Shown in pieces: positions 43,763 through 53,333 of a stretch of 64,000 bases of DNA. The notes below the pieces were generated by a model. It was not told the DNA's origin. It did not search any database and was given only the letters and a program-made list of their open reading frames with translations. Source of the DNA: CAYUAI01 sp964442745 (GTDB taxonomy: Bacteria > Pseudomonadota > Gammaproteobacteria > S012-40). Each line of letters starts with the position of its first letter. Within the stretch, counting starts at the first letter, position 1. Position numbers and translations under genes: made by a program. Where the stretch lies: assembly GCA_964442745.1 (NCBI GenBank), contig CAYUAI010000002.1, positions 105,339-169,338 on the forward strand. Reading direction: 5' to 3'.

Positions 43763-44050
43763 ATGAGCATCCGCCCGTTACATGACCGTGTCATCATTCG
43801 TCGCATGGAAGAAGAGCGCACTTCTCCCGGTGGTATCGTTATCCCAGATAGTGCCACCGAAAAACCCATTAAAGGTGAAGTTATCGCCGTAGGCAAAGGA
43901 AAAATCCTTGACAATGGTGATAGCCGAGCTTTAGACGTAAAAGTCGGCGACACCGTCCTTTTCGGAAAATACTCAGGTACCGAAGTAAAAATGGATGGCG
44001 AAGAATTATTAGTCATGCGTGAAGATGATATCGTAGCAATCATCGAATAG
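43763..44050 (+). CDS. groES: co-chaperonin GroES
   Basis: Lid of the GroEL folding chamber. 95 residues, standard length. It begins IRPLHDRVIIRRMEEE, and the mobile loop (ERTSPGGIVIPDSA) that contacts GroEL follows at about 17-33. The C-terminus ends LLVMREDDIVAIIE. The ATG follows AAGGAG. It is first in the groESL operon under a CIRCE operator. Confidence 0.98.
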   Translation: MSIRPLHDRVIIRRMEEERTSPGGIVIPDSATEKPIKGEVIAVGKGKILDNGDSRALDVKVGDTVLFGKYSGTEVKMDGEELLVMREDDIVAIIE

Positions 44051-44117
44051 TTAATTCGACATTATTGATATTCTTACAATTTAACCATTTATTTGAAATT
44101 TTCAGAGGATAAAACCA

Positions 44118-45770
44118 ATGTCAGCTAAAGAAGTCCGTTTCGGCGACGACGCCCGTCAACGCATGATTCATGGTGTAAACGTTCTAGCCAACGCCGTCAA
44201 AGTCACACTCGGCCCTAAGGGCAGAAATGTTGTTTTAGATAAAAGTTTTGGCGCACCAACGATCACTAAAGATGGTGTGTCCGTCGCTAAAGAAATCGAA
44301 TTAGAAGACAAATTTGAAAACATGGGCGCCCAAATGGTGAAGGAAGTCGCCTCACAAACTTCTGACATCGCCGGTGACGGTACCACCACCGCCACGGTAC
44401 TTGCCCAGTCCATTCTTGCCGAAGGCATGAAAGCGGTCGCCGCCGGGATGAATCCGATGGATTTAAAACGCGGTATCGACAAAGCCGTCACCGCCGCCAT
44501 CCAACAACTTAAAACCCTATCCAAACCTTGTGCTGACGAAAATGCGATTTCACAAGTTGGCACAATCTCAGCCAACGCCGACGAAAATATCGGTAAAATT
44601 ATTTCGGATGCCATGGCCAAAGTAGGCAAAGAAGGTGTCATTACCGTCGAAGAAGGTTCAGGCCTAGACAATGAGCTTGACGTCGTTGAAGGTATGCAGT
44701 TTGACCGAGGTTATCTGTCGCCTTATTTCGTCAACAACCAAGAAAGCATGAGCGCAGAACTTGAAGATCCTTACATCCTGTTCTTTGACAAAAAAATCTC
44801 CAACATTCGTGAGTTGTTACCTGTCCTAGAGTCTGTCGCGAAATCAGGCAAACCTTTACTGATCATTTCCGAAGATGTGGAAGGCGAAGCCTTAGCCACT
44901 CTCGTGGTCAACAGCATCCGTGGCATTGTTAAAGTGGCCGCTGTGAAAGCACCAGGATTTGGCGATCGTCGTAAAGCCATGTTGCAAGACATTTCCATTT
45001 TGACTGGCGGTCAAGTCATCGCAGAAGAAGTGGGCCTAAGTCTGGAAAAAACCACACTTGAAGAGTTAGGGAAGGCCAAAAGAATCATTATCACCAAAGA
45101 AAATACTACCATCATTGATGGGGCTGGCCGACCTGATGAAATCAAATCTCGCGTCAACCAAATTCGCGCTCAGATCGAAGAAGCTACCTCCGATTATGAT
45201 CGGGAAAAGCTTCAAGAACGTGTGGCCAAACTGGCAGGCGGTGTGGCTGTCATTAAAGTCGGCGCCGCCACTGAAGTCGAAATGAAAGAAAAGAAAGCAC
45301 GTGTTGAAGACGCATTACACGCCACTCGCGCTGCCGTAGAAGAAGGCATCGTCGCTGGCGGTGGCGTTGCGCTCGTCAGAGCCCAAGCGTTAATTCAAGA
45401 CATCAAAGGCATTAACCATGATCAAAACGTTGGTATTGATATCGCCCGCCGTGCGATGGAAGAGCCATTACGTCAAATCGTAGCTAATGCGGGTGATGAA
45501 GCCTCTGTAGTATTGAATAAAGTGGCGGATGGCAAAGGCAATTTTGGCTACAATGCCGCCACAGGCGAATATGGTGATATGGTGGCTATGGGCATCTTAG
45601 ACCCAACCAAAGTCAGTCGCTCTGCCTTACAAAATGCAGCTTCTGTGGCTGGCCTAATGATCACAACAGAAGCAATGATCGCCGAAAAACCTAAAGACGA
45701 AGCCGCTATGCCGGCGGGTGGTGACATGGGTGGTATGGGCGGTATGGGTGGTATGGGCGGCATGATGTAA
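44118..45770 (+). CDS. groEL: chaperonin GroEL
   Basis: 60-kDa chaperonin that folds cytoplasmic proteins in ATP-driven cycles. 550 residues. VTLGPKGRNVVLDKSFG and the ATP-site GDGTTTATVLAQ are at the N-terminus, VEEGIVAGGGVALVRA is in the hinge region, and the C-terminus ends with GGM repeats and MM, as in most bacteria. Starts 67 bases after groES, downstream of GAGG. A strong terminator follows. Confidence 0.98.
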   Translation: MSAKEVRFGDDARQRMIHGVNVLANAVKVTLGPKGRNVVLDKSFGAPTITKDGVSVAKEIELEDKFENMGAQMVKEVASQTSDIAGDGTTTATVLAQSILAEGMKAVAAGMNPMDLKRGIDKAVTAAIQQLKTLSKPCADENAISQVGTISANADENIGKIISDAMAKVGKEGVITVEEGSGLDNELDVVEGMQFDRGYLSPYFVNNQESMSAELEDPYILFFDKKISNIRELLPVLESVAKSGKPLLIISEDVEGEALATLVVNSIRGIVKVAAVKAPGFGDRRKAMLQDISILTGGQVIAEEVGLSLEKTTLEELGKAKRIIITKENTTIIDGAGRPDEIKSRVNQIRAQIEEATSDYDREKLQERVAKLAGGVAVIKVGAATEVEMKEKKARVEDALHATRAAVEEGIVAGGGVALVRAQALIQDIKGINHDQNVGIDIARRAMEEPLRQIVANAGDEASVVLNKVADGKGNFGYNAATGEYGDMVAMGILDPTKVSRSALQNAASVAGLMITTEAMIAEKPKDEAAMPAGGDMGGMGGMGGMGGMM

Positions 45771-45800
45771 GCCGGTCACACTCCATAAGCGTCTCATAAA

Positions 45801-45827
45801 AAGCCCCGCTTCGGCGGGGTTTTTTTT
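45801..45827 (+). terminator. Rho-independent terminator of groESL
   Basis: CCCCGC and GCGGGG enclose a TTCG tetraloop at 45804-45819, with 8 T residues directly after. This is the strongest classical terminator in the window. It lies only 18 bases before the hemW start. Confidence 0.95.
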
Positions 45828-45845
45828 ATCCTGCCGACAACCCTG

Positions 45846-47006
45846 ATGACGATTCAACTACAAACGCTCCCACCACTTAGCTTATATATTCACATCCCTT
45901 GGTGCATAAAAAAATGCCCCTATTGCGATTTTAACTCGCACGCGTCTTCCGATCCATTGCCAGAAAACCACTATGTGAACGCGTTACTGGCAGACCTTGA
46001 AAACGAACTCCCCAAAGTTTGGGGTAGACCCATTCGCTCTATATTTATTGGTGGCGGCACCCCCAGTTTGTTTTCTGCTAACGCCATCGATCGGCTTATC
46101 ACCAACATCCGATCCTTATTACCCGTCTCACCCAACGCAGAAATTACCCTGGAAGCCAACCCTGGAACCGTAGAACAAAAACATTTTTATGGCTATCAAC
46201 AGGCCGGTATCAACCGGCTATCGCTGGGGGCACAGAGCTTTCACCCAGCCCACCTAACAGCCTTAGGCCGTATTCATACGGAAAAGCAAATTTTTGACGC
46301 CGTTGGTACACTTAAAAAAGCAGGCATCAATAATTTTAATATTGATTTGATGTTTGGATTGCCAAATCAAACGCGAGCACAAGCACTCGCCGATGTAAAA
46401 ATCGCCATTGAATTAGCGGCCACACATATTTCGTATTACCATTTGACGATCGAGCCCAACACCACCTTCTACCACTCCCCTCCCAACCTTCCTGGTGAAG
46501 ATGACGCCTGGGAAATCCACCAAGCCGGCAAACAACAACTACACCAGAACGGCTTTATCCAATATGAGACATCCGCGTTTGCCAAATCGGGTAAGCCATG
46601 TCAGCACAATGTCAACTATTGGTCATTTGGGGACTATCTTGGTATCGGCGCAGGCGCTCACAGTAAAATCAGTGATGCTCACTCACAAACCATCACTCGT
46701 TATTGGAAAACCAAACACCCTAAAAGCTATCTCGACGGACAAACCCATCAGCAATTCACTGCCGGACAAAAAACGCTAAGCAAACAGGATATAATTATCG
46801 AATTTATGATGAATGCCTTACGCTTAAATGCGGGATTCAATCTAGATCAATTTCAACGCACCACCGGCTTAGCAAAAGACACAATCTCGGCGCCATTACA
46901 ATCGGCAATTGAGGCGGGGTTTATTACCCACAATCAAACCACCGACCATGTCACGCCAACAACCAAAGGAAGCAACTATTTGAATTCACTATTAGCTTTA
47001 TTTTGA
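45846..47006 (+). CDS. hemW: HemW-like radical SAM protein
   Basis: Member of the coproporphyrinogen oxidase-like radical SAM family; HemW in E. coli is a heme chaperone for respiratory enzymes and is not HemN. 386 residues. SLYIHIPWCIKKCPYCDFN at the N-terminus holds the CxxxCxxC cluster site. GGGTPSLF and EANPGT follow, then INRLSLGAQSF. It has the extra heme-associated His-Pro (here IPWC lacks the more usual His). The start ATG is at 45846. Its last 31 bases overlap convergent rdgB, a gene that is its usual neighbour. Confidence 0.9.
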   Translation: MTIQLQTLPPLSLYIHIPWCIKKCPYCDFNSHASSDPLPENHYVNALLADLENELPKVWGRPIRSIFIGGGTPSLFSANAIDRLITNIRSLLPVSPNAEITLEANPGTVEQKHFYGYQQAGINRLSLGAQSFHPAHLTALGRIHTEKQIFDAVGTLKKAGINNFNIDLMFGLPNQTRAQALADVKIAIELAATHISYYHLTIEPNTTFYHSPPNLPGEDDAWEIHQAGKQQLHQNGFIQYETSAFAKSGKPCQHNVNYWSFGDYLGIGAGAHSKISDAHSQTITRYWKTKHPKSYLDGQTHQQFTAGQKTLSKQDIIIEFMMNALRLNAGFNLDQFQRTTGLAKDTISAPLQSAIEAGFITHNQTTDHVTPTTKGSNYLNSLLALF

Positions 47007-47626
47007 CTAACATCAGACAAACCATGAAAATAGCGCAGTAATTGAGCTAACGCTTGACCTCGATGGCTCATTTTATTTTTGACTTGAGGTGCCAACTCGG
47101 CCGCCGAACATTGCTGCGACGGCACATAAAATATCGGATCGTAACCAAAGCCAAGCTGACCTTGCGGCGCCAATAAAATACGCCCTGTCCAGGTGCCTTG
47201 ACAAATCACCGGCACCGGATCTTTTTCGTGCCGCAACAACACAATGACACATTGAAAACGCGCATTACGTTGATCCTCAGGCACATCCTTTAACGCATCC
47301 AAGAGTTTTTTGTTGTTATCCGTCCACCCAGCTTGCTGTGCATAACGGGCCGAATAAATCCCTGGTGCTCCTTGCAGTGCATCCACTTCCAGACCTGAAT
47401 CATCCGCAATGATCGGCAACTGCGTATATTTAGCGGCATAACGTGCTTTAATCAATGCATTCTCAACGAATGTCAAACCGGTTTCTTCCACATCCGGCAC
47501 CTGAAACTCAGATTGCGGCAGAAGAGTTATCGATGCATCAGACAATAAGGCCTGTATCTCAGCGAGTTTACCTAAATTAGCGGTGGCTAAAACATATTGA
47601 GTGCGATTGGCAGTATTAATGACCAT
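46976..47626 (-). CDS. rdgB: dITP/XTP pyrophosphatase (RdgB/HAM1)
   Basis: Removes non-canonical purine nucleotides (dITP, XTP) from the pool. 216 residues from ATG 47626, which overlaps the rph stop as TGATG; an adjacent TTG at 47629 is also possible. LATANLGKLAEIQALL at the N-terminus, DDSGLEVDALQGAPGIYSAR around residue 70 and SHRGQAL near the C-terminus are the family signatures. The gene runs with rph and converges on hemW with a 31-base overlap of coding sequence. Confidence 0.95.
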   Translation of the reverse strand: MVINTANRTQYVLATANLGKLAEIQALLSDASITLLPQSEFQVPDVEETGLTFVENALIKARYAAKYTQLPIIADDSGLEVDALQGAPGIYSARYAQQAGWTDNNKKLLDALKDVPEDQRNARFQCVIVLLRHEKDPVPVICQGTWTGRILLAPQGQLGFGYDPIFYVPSQQCSAAELAPQVKNKMSHRGQALAQLLRYFHGLSDVSQNKANSEFK

Positions 47627-48342
47627 CAAGCGGTGATTGCCGCGTTTTGCTTTTCGATGAGTTCTGCAATACCCGTTCTCGCCAACGATAACATGGCATC
47701 AAGTTCTTTACCGCCAAAGGCCTCGCCTTCAGCCGTGCCTTGAATTTCAATAAACTGACCCGCTTCATTCATCACCACATTCATATCCGTTTCTGCGTTG
47801 GAGTCTTCTGGATAATCTAAATCCAATACCGGCATACCTTTGTAGATTCCAACAGAAACTGACGCCACATTTCCTCTAAGCGCCTCCTTGGTTATTAAAT
47901 TTTGCGCAACTAGCGCCTGCATGGCATCCGCTAAGGCGACATATCCCCCGGTAATCGATGCGGTCCGAGTTCCCCCATCGGCTTGAATCACATCACAGTC
48001 AACGGTAATGGTTCGCTCCCCTAAACGGGTAAGATCAACCACCGAACGCAGCGCTCGGCCAATCAGACGTTGTATTTCTAGCGTGCGACCCCCTTGTTTA
48101 CCACGTGCCGCTTCTCGCCCCATGCGCACTCCGGTTGATCTTGGTAACATACCATATTCTGCGGTGACCCAGCCCTGCCCCGTCCCTTTTAAAAAGCGTG
48201 GTACTTTTTCATCCACCGTCGCATTACACAACACTTTGGTATCACCAAACTCAATTAGCACCGATCCTTCCGCATGTTTGGTATAATTTCGGGTAATTGT
48301 CACTGAACGTAACTCACCAGGCGTTCTTCCACTCGGCCGCAT
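47626..48342 (-). CDS. rph: ribonuclease PH
   Basis: Phosphate-dependent 3' exonuclease that trims tRNA precursors. 238 residues, hexameric in the family. RPSGRTPGELR is at the N-terminus, LCNATVDEKVPRFLKGTGQGW follows (split here), then the catalytic region DADVIQADGGTRTASITGG and DLDYPEDSNAETDMNVVM near the C-terminus. The ATG follows AGAGGATC at good spacing. It is translationally coupled to rdgB, a common pair. Confidence 0.96.
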   Translation of the reverse strand: MRPSGRTPGELRSVTITRNYTKHAEGSVLIEFGDTKVLCNATVDEKVPRFLKGTGQGWVTAEYGMLPRSTGVRMGREAARGKQGGRTLEIQRLIGRALRSVVDLTRLGERTITVDCDVIQADGGTRTASITGGYVALADAMQALVAQNLITKEALRGNVASVSVGIYKGMPVLDLDYPEDSNAETDMNVVMNEAGQFIEIQGTAEGEAFGGKELDAMLSLARTGIAELIEKQNAAITA

Positions 48343-48509
48343 AAAGGATCCTCTTCTTTAAGGTAACCAGCCCCTTCTCCAGGTGAGGCAAAAACACCGA
48401 TTCAGCTGCTCGCCTAACCACCAATCAAAGGCTATCATTCAATAACAAAAAAAGAGGATATCATATACTGATTGGCCCAGCGATAACAGTACTGACAACT
48501 TTTTTCAAA

Positions 48510-49439
48510 TCAGGCCGCTTTTACACTCATCGCTAAGGCGGAAATAAATTCATCGACATGCTGCGGTCGTTGTTCGGGTTGGATCGCCATTGCCCAATCA
48601 ATTGCACGAAGTAATTGCGGTGAATATTTGCCTTGATGCATGGTAACCGCCGACATCAAACTATCTTCTTTCATCCGCTTTTTAGCGGAGATGGGTGCTT
48701 TAGCTTCGATACAAGTACGCATGGTGGCTGCCACCGCATATAAATCTGACCAGGGACCCAACTTACCATGTCGTACATTTTGCTCAATGGGCGAAAACCC
48801 ATGGGAAACCACTGGAAAAAATTTGGTCCCAATCGACACTTCCAATTTCCGAGCCGCGCCAAAATCAAGCAGCATTGGCGCCCCATCACGCCTTAGATAG
48901 ACATTGCCCGGTTTAATATCCAAATGCAATAATTGATGTTCATGAAGCAACTTCAGCCCCTGCAAAACCGGAAAAAAAACATTTCTAATGGTTTTTTCAC
49001 TTAACCGACCACTCCGCTTTTTAATCAATGATTGTAAACTCACCCCCGGATAATAGCCCATCACAATATAAATTGTGCCATTGTGGCGGAAAAAAGCGCG
49101 CACATCCACAATACTCGGGTGATTGAAAGCGGCTAATAAACTGGCCTCCTGGAAAAACAATTTACGACCTTGATCGAATAGTCTCCTGGATTTTTCATCC
49201 ATCGGCTGAATACTGTGATCCTCATCGCGATTCGCCAATTTCAAAGGAAAGTATTCTTTCAAAACCACTAAATCATCGGTGTTTCGATCAGCCGCTAAAT
49301 AGACAATACTGAAACCACCACCACCCAGCACTCGAACAATACGGTAACGGTCAATCGGCGTTCCAATTGCCAATCGTGATAACTGCCGCTGCTCTTGCTG
49401 CTGTTTAATCGTTAACTCTTTTTCTACACTCAAGACCAT
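48510..49439 (-). CDS. serine/threonine protein kinase (Hanks type)
   Basis: A 309-residue cytoplasmic kinase. Start ATG 49439 was chosen over a more upstream one because it lies just ahead of the conserved core. Gly loop VLGGGGFSIVYLA is at about 38-50, catalytic Lys61 in VVLKEYFP, active-site Asp174 in HLDIKPGN, and DFG Asp192. All catalytic residues are present. There is no membrane segment, PASTA or other sensor domain. Similar kinases near rph and yicC are often paired with a PP2C phosphatase; none is found here. The protein targets are unknown. Confidence 0.9.
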   Translation of the reverse strand: MVLSVEKELTIKQQQEQRQLSRLAIGTPIDRYRIVRVLGGGGFSIVYLAADRNTDDLVVLKEYFPLKLANRDEDHSIQPMDEKSRRLFDQGRKLFFQEASLLAAFNHPSIVDVRAFFRHNGTIYIVMGYYPGVSLQSLIKKRSGRLSEKTIRNVFFPVLQGLKLLHEHQLLHLDIKPGNVYLRRDGAPMLLDFGAARKLEVSIGTKFFPVVSHGFSPIEQNVRHGKLGPWSDLYAVAATMRTCIEAKAPISAKKRMKEDSLMSAVTMHQGKYSPQLLRAIDWAMAIQPEQRPQHVDEFISALAMSVKAA

Positions 49440-49636
49440 ATCTCTTCGTTTGGGAGACAATCGTTCTTTTGATCGCCAAATAAAACACTCGCATCGCATT
49501 ACGAACCCGCATGCAAATTATCAGTGAGGATAAAGGTACTAGCTTTCAAGCGTTTTCCCTCCCCACCAGCCACCAAAAACCGTATAATCTATTCTTAACT
49601 TATCGCCTAGAAAATCTCTTTTGTTAAGGAATTTCC

Positions 49637-50512
49637 ATGTTAAAAAGTATGACGGCGTTCGCACGCCGAGACAATCAAGAAGAATTTGGAACGATTAGCT
49701 GGGAGTTGCGCTCGGTTAATCACCGTTATCTAGAAGTTTATAACCGCCTACCCGAAGAACTGCGTTTCTTGGAAAGTGCAATACGTGATGCCATTGGCAA
49801 ATTTTTGTCAAGGGGCAAAATTGAATGCAGTTTAAACTTCAAACCCAGTGACAATGCCACCTGTGATTTATTGATCAATGCCCGTTTAGTCCAAAGCCTC
49901 AATCAACTCTGTCAGTCAGTTAGCCATGAGTTCGACTCCCCGCTCGCCTCAATTCCACCACTTGAAGTTCTAAAATGGCCTGGCGTCATTGCCACGCCAG
50001 AAACCGATGTCAACACCTTAGCCAAAAGTGCACTCTCTTTATTGGAGGAGTCCTTACAAGAACTCGTAGAAAGTAGAGGACGTGAAGGCGACAAGCTATG
50101 TATCGCTTTACAAGAAAAATTAGCCACCATGGAAAGCATTCTACCCACCATTAGAGACCGACTTCCTACCATCCAACATATGCTGCGTGAGCGTATCACC
50201 AGCCGTTTTAACGAGTTAAAATTACAGCTAGAAGAGGCTCGCCTAGAACAAGAAATGATCCTATTAATACAAAAAACAGATGTGGAAGAAGAACTGAAAC
50301 GTTTAGAAACCCATATTCATGAAGTCAGTCGCACGATTAATCAAAAAAAAGCAATACCGGTGGGCCGACGCTTGGATTTTTTGATGCAAGAACTTAATCG
50401 AGAGGCGAATACTTTATGTGCTAAGTCACTGGATAGTGAAACGACCAAAAACGGCATTGAACTCAAAGTCCTCATTGAGCAAATGCGTGAGCAAGTGCAA
50501 AATATCGAATAA
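49637..50512 (+). CDS. yicC: YicC family endoribonuclease
   Basis: Conserved RNA-processing protein; YicC of E. coli is reported to act as an endoribonuclease. 291 residues, near the usual 287. The N-terminal MLKSMTAFARRD and SVNHRYLEVYNRLPEELR are diagnostic, and the C-terminal DUF1732 region has PVGRRLDFLMQELNREANT followed by ELKVLIEQMREQVQNIE. The ATG follows AAGGA. A TATAAT at 49583-49588 is the likely -10 promoter. In many relatives gmk sits between yicC and rpoZ, but here it is absent. Confidence 0.93.
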   Translation: MLKSMTAFARRDNQEEFGTISWELRSVNHRYLEVYNRLPEELRFLESAIRDAIGKFLSRGKIECSLNFKPSDNATCDLLINARLVQSLNQLCQSVSHEFDSPLASIPPLEVLKWPGVIATPETDVNTLAKSALSLLEESLQELVESRGREGDKLCIALQEKLATMESILPTIRDRLPTIQHMLRERITSRFNELKLQLEEARLEQEMILLIQKTDVEEELKRLETHIHEVSRTINQKKAIPVGRRLDFLMQELNREANTLCAKSLDSETTKNGIELKVLIEQMREQVQNIE

Positions 50513-50601
50513 ATTTTATAAACCGCCTTGCGAACACCCGACTAGATTAAATTCATCATCTTTTCTATAATTAGTATCCATATTATGTATTGGAGTCAAC
50601 A

Positions 50602-50856
50602 ATGGCACGCGTTACAGTAGAAGACTGCTTAGATCATGTAGATAACCGTTTCGGCCTGGTTTTGTTAGCAACTAAACGAGCTCGACAACTGGCCAACGGG
50701 CAAGAACCACTGGTTCCCTGGGATAATGATAAACCTTCCGTTGTCGCCTTAAGAGAAATCGCTCTCGGTAAGATCACCCAAGAAATTATGGACAATGCTG
50801 AGCGTAAAAAAGCACAAGCAGAGACCTTAACGGATGAGCCCCATCCTCCAGAATAA
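50602..50856 (+). CDS. rpoZ: RNA polymerase omega subunit
   Basis: Helps assemble RNA polymerase and forms part of a ppGpp binding site. 84 residues from ATG 50602 (MARVTVEDCLDHVDNRF), with GGAG 6 bases upstream. The in-frame TTG at 50590 precedes the ribosome binding site and is rejected. Conserved FGLVLLATKRARQLANG and KPSVVALREIALGKIT follow. It is next to spoT, the ppGpp enzyme, a conserved arrangement. Confidence 0.96.
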   Translation: MARVTVEDCLDHVDNRFGLVLLATKRARQLANGQEPLVPWDNDKPSVVALREIALGKITQEIMDNAERKKAQAETLTDEPHPPE

Positions 50857-50925
50857 ACACCCCCCATCATTGGCCTATTGAGGTAGCGATACCCAATGGT
50901 TACCAACACCATATTCATTCTAACG

Positions 50926-50952
50926 GGTATTCGCCTTCAGCAGGCGAATACC
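50926..50952. terminator. 11-bp perfect hairpin between rpoZ and spoT
   Basis: GGTATTCGCCT at 50926-50936 pairs exactly with AGGCGAATACC at 50942-50952 around a 5-base loop. It has no T tract. It lies 70 bases after the rpoZ stop, and a TATACT -10-like element at 51001-51006 follows, so it may end rpoZ transcripts before a separate spoT promoter. Confidence 0.5.
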
Positions 50953-51106
50953 ACCAACACGTCCATACAAATAACCGTCCTATCACCCGAATAAAAGAGG
51001 TATACTGGTCGCCCGAGCCTAAATTCAAGTCGCCATGCTAGGAGGCACCTACTTGCTTTTTTTTATGCAGCAATAAACCACCCACCCTTGGTCAAAAAGG
51101 TAAATT

Positions 51107-53302
51107 GTGTTTCTTATTAGTGACCTATGCAAACTCCTTGAAACATACATGGAGGACAATCAAGTTCAGGAAGTTTACAACGCTTATCTATTCGGCGCAG
51201 AAGCCCATGAGGGACAAAAACGCCTAAGCGGTGAACCCTACATCTATCACCCGCTCGCCGTGGCTCGCATTCTAGCCGAATTAAAAATGGACTATAAAAG
51301 CATCATGGCGGCTATTCTGCACGATGTAATTGAAGATACCCCGACAGCAAAAGAACAGCTGGCGCAGACCTTCGATGAAGAAGTCGCTGAATTGGTCGAT
51401 GGGGTAAGCAAATTAACGCAAATAAAATTTAGCTCGAAAGCGGAAGCCCAAGCAGAAAACTTTCGAAAGCTCATTCTCGCCATGGTGCAAGATATTCGAG
51501 TCATTTTAATCAAACTCGCCGATCGCTTACATAATATGCGCACCCTGGAGGTCATGCGCCCCGACAAGCAACGCCGTATTGCCAAAGAAACACTTGATAT
51601 TTATGTCCCCATTGCCAACCGACTGGGTATCAACGCCATGCGGGTCGAGTTAGAAAATTTAGGTTTCCGTGCCTCCCATCCGCTGCGATACAAGATTATT
51701 CAAGAAGCCGTCAAAAAATCCCGTGGAAATCGATCGGAAATCATCCAAAAAATCGAAGCCGCAGTTGGCAATCGATTAACTCAGGAAGACCTTGCAGGCC
51801 AGGTGGTCGGACGAGAAAAATTTCTTTACAGTATTTATCGGAAAATGCAAGAAAAACGCTTATCTTTCTCTGAAGTTTATGACGTTTACGCTTTTCGAGT
51901 TATCGTTAAACAAGTTGATGACTGCTACCGCACCTTAGGTATTATCCACAACCTCTACAAACCATTGCCTGGCAAATTTAAAGACTATATCGCGATTCCC
52001 AAAGCCAACGGATATCAATCATTACATACCGTATTATTCGGCCCCTACGGCGTCCCCATCGAGGTGCAAATACGCACAGAAGATATGGAAAAAATCGCGG
52101 AAGCTGGCATCGCTTCCCATTGGCTGTATAAAACCGATAAATCGGCCGGGCCTGGCAATCAATCTTCCACCAATAGCTGGTTAAGAGAATTACTCGAAAT
52201 ACAAAAAACATCCGGTAACTCCCAAGAATTTCTGGAAAATGTTAAAATAGATTTGTACCCTGATGTGGTCTATGTTTTTACGCCTCGCGGAGAAATTATG
52301 GACTTACCTCGGGGGGCAACAGCCGTTGATTTTGCTTACACAGTACATACGGAAATCGGCAATACCTGTATTGCCGCCAAAATCGATCGCCAACTCGCCC
52401 CCTTACGAACGCCTTTGCAAACCGGTCAAACCGTTGAAATTATCACCTCCCCCAACACCACACCTAACCCCGCCTGGTTAAATTTTGCAATCACCGGAAA
52501 AGCACGTACCCATATCCGCCATTACTTGAAAAATTTACAACAAGATCAAGCGCTCACCATGGGAAAACGCCTGCTTGAGCAAAGTTTAAACAAATTTTCG
52601 ACCTCCATTGAAGAATTGAGTGAAGCTCGGATAAATCAAGCACTAAGCACATTGAAGCTTGAAAATTTTAATAGCTTGTTGGCAGAAATCGGTCTGGGTA
52701 ATCGCATGGCGCTACTCATTGCTCACCAACTCGCCACCTCCCAAGCTGCCACCAAACCCAACCCTTTCCAGCGCATGACAAAAGGCCGACCAGCCTATAT
52801 TATGGGTATGTTTTCCCGTTATGCGCCCACCTGGCTGACCGGGTCTCGGCAACAACCCATGCCCATTGTCATTAAAGGAACCGAAGGAACGGTCGTTACT
52901 TATGCTAAATGTTGTCGTCCGATTCCAGGTGACCCGATTGTTGGCACATTTAACCCTGGGCGCGGATTGGTGGTACATATCGAGACATGCAGAAACATCA
53001 GAGATTACCGTAAACACCCTGAAAACTGGGTGGAACTACAATGGGAAAAACAAACCAGTGGCGAATTTCCCGTTGAAATCAGGGTCAGTGTCTCTAACCA
53101 AAAAGGGGTATTAGCAACGATCGCCGCCGCCATAGCACAAATGGAAGCCAATATTGAAAATGTCAGTCTCGATGATCGCGACGGTCACCATCCCGATCTC
53201 ACTTTCCTAATGAATGTACACCATCGGCAACACCTAGCACGTATTATTCGCCGTATACGCGCCATCGACGAAGTGACTAAAATTAGCCGTCCTAAATCAT
53301 AA
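51107..53302 (+). CDS. spoT: bifunctional (p)ppGpp synthase/hydrolase SpoT
   Basis: Makes and destroys the alarmone (p)ppGpp. 731 residues, starting at GTG 51107 after AAGG. The HD hydrolase motif LHDVIEDTP is intact at residues 71-79. The synthase domain has KFKDYIAIPKANGYQSLHT near 292-310, of the bifunctional type and not the RelA type. TGS (about 390-450) and C-terminal ACT domains follow, plus the Cys pair in YAKCCRPIPGD. Upstream is a leader with a short possible peptide and a T8 run. It is downstream of rpoZ and is followed by ridA, as in many gammaproteobacteria. Confidence 0.97.
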   Translation: MFLISDLCKLLETYMEDNQVQEVYNAYLFGAEAHEGQKRLSGEPYIYHPLAVARILAELKMDYKSIMAAILHDVIEDTPTAKEQLAQTFDEEVAELVDGVSKLTQIKFSSKAEAQAENFRKLILAMVQDIRVILIKLADRLHNMRTLEVMRPDKQRRIAKETLDIYVPIANRLGINAMRVELENLGFRASHPLRYKIIQEAVKKSRGNRSEIIQKIEAAVGNRLTQEDLAGQVVGREKFLYSIYRKMQEKRLSFSEVYDVYAFRVIVKQVDDCYRTLGIIHNLYKPLPGKFKDYIAIPKANGYQSLHTVLFGPYGVPIEVQIRTEDMEKIAEAGIASHWLYKTDKSAGPGNQSSTNSWLRELLEIQKTSGNSQEFLENVKIDLYPDVVYVFTPRGEIMDLPRGATAVDFAYTVHTEIGNTCIAAKIDRQLAPLRTPLQTGQTVEIITSPNTTPNPAWLNFAITGKARTHIRHYLKNLQQDQALTMGKRLLEQSLNKFSTSIEELSEARINQALSTLKLENFNSLLAEIGLGNRMALLIAHQLATSQAATKPNPFQRMTKGRPAYIMGMFSRYAPTWLTGSRQQPMPIVIKGTEGTVVTYAKCCRPIPGDPIVGTFNPGRGLVVHIETCRNIRDYRKHPENWVELQWEKQTSGEFPVEIRVSVSNQKGVLATIAAAIAQMEANIENVSLDDRDGHHPDLTFLMNVHHRQHLARIIRRIRAIDEVTKISRPKS

Positions 53303-53333
53303 TGAACTCGCTCAACCACAAAAAAGGACTTTT

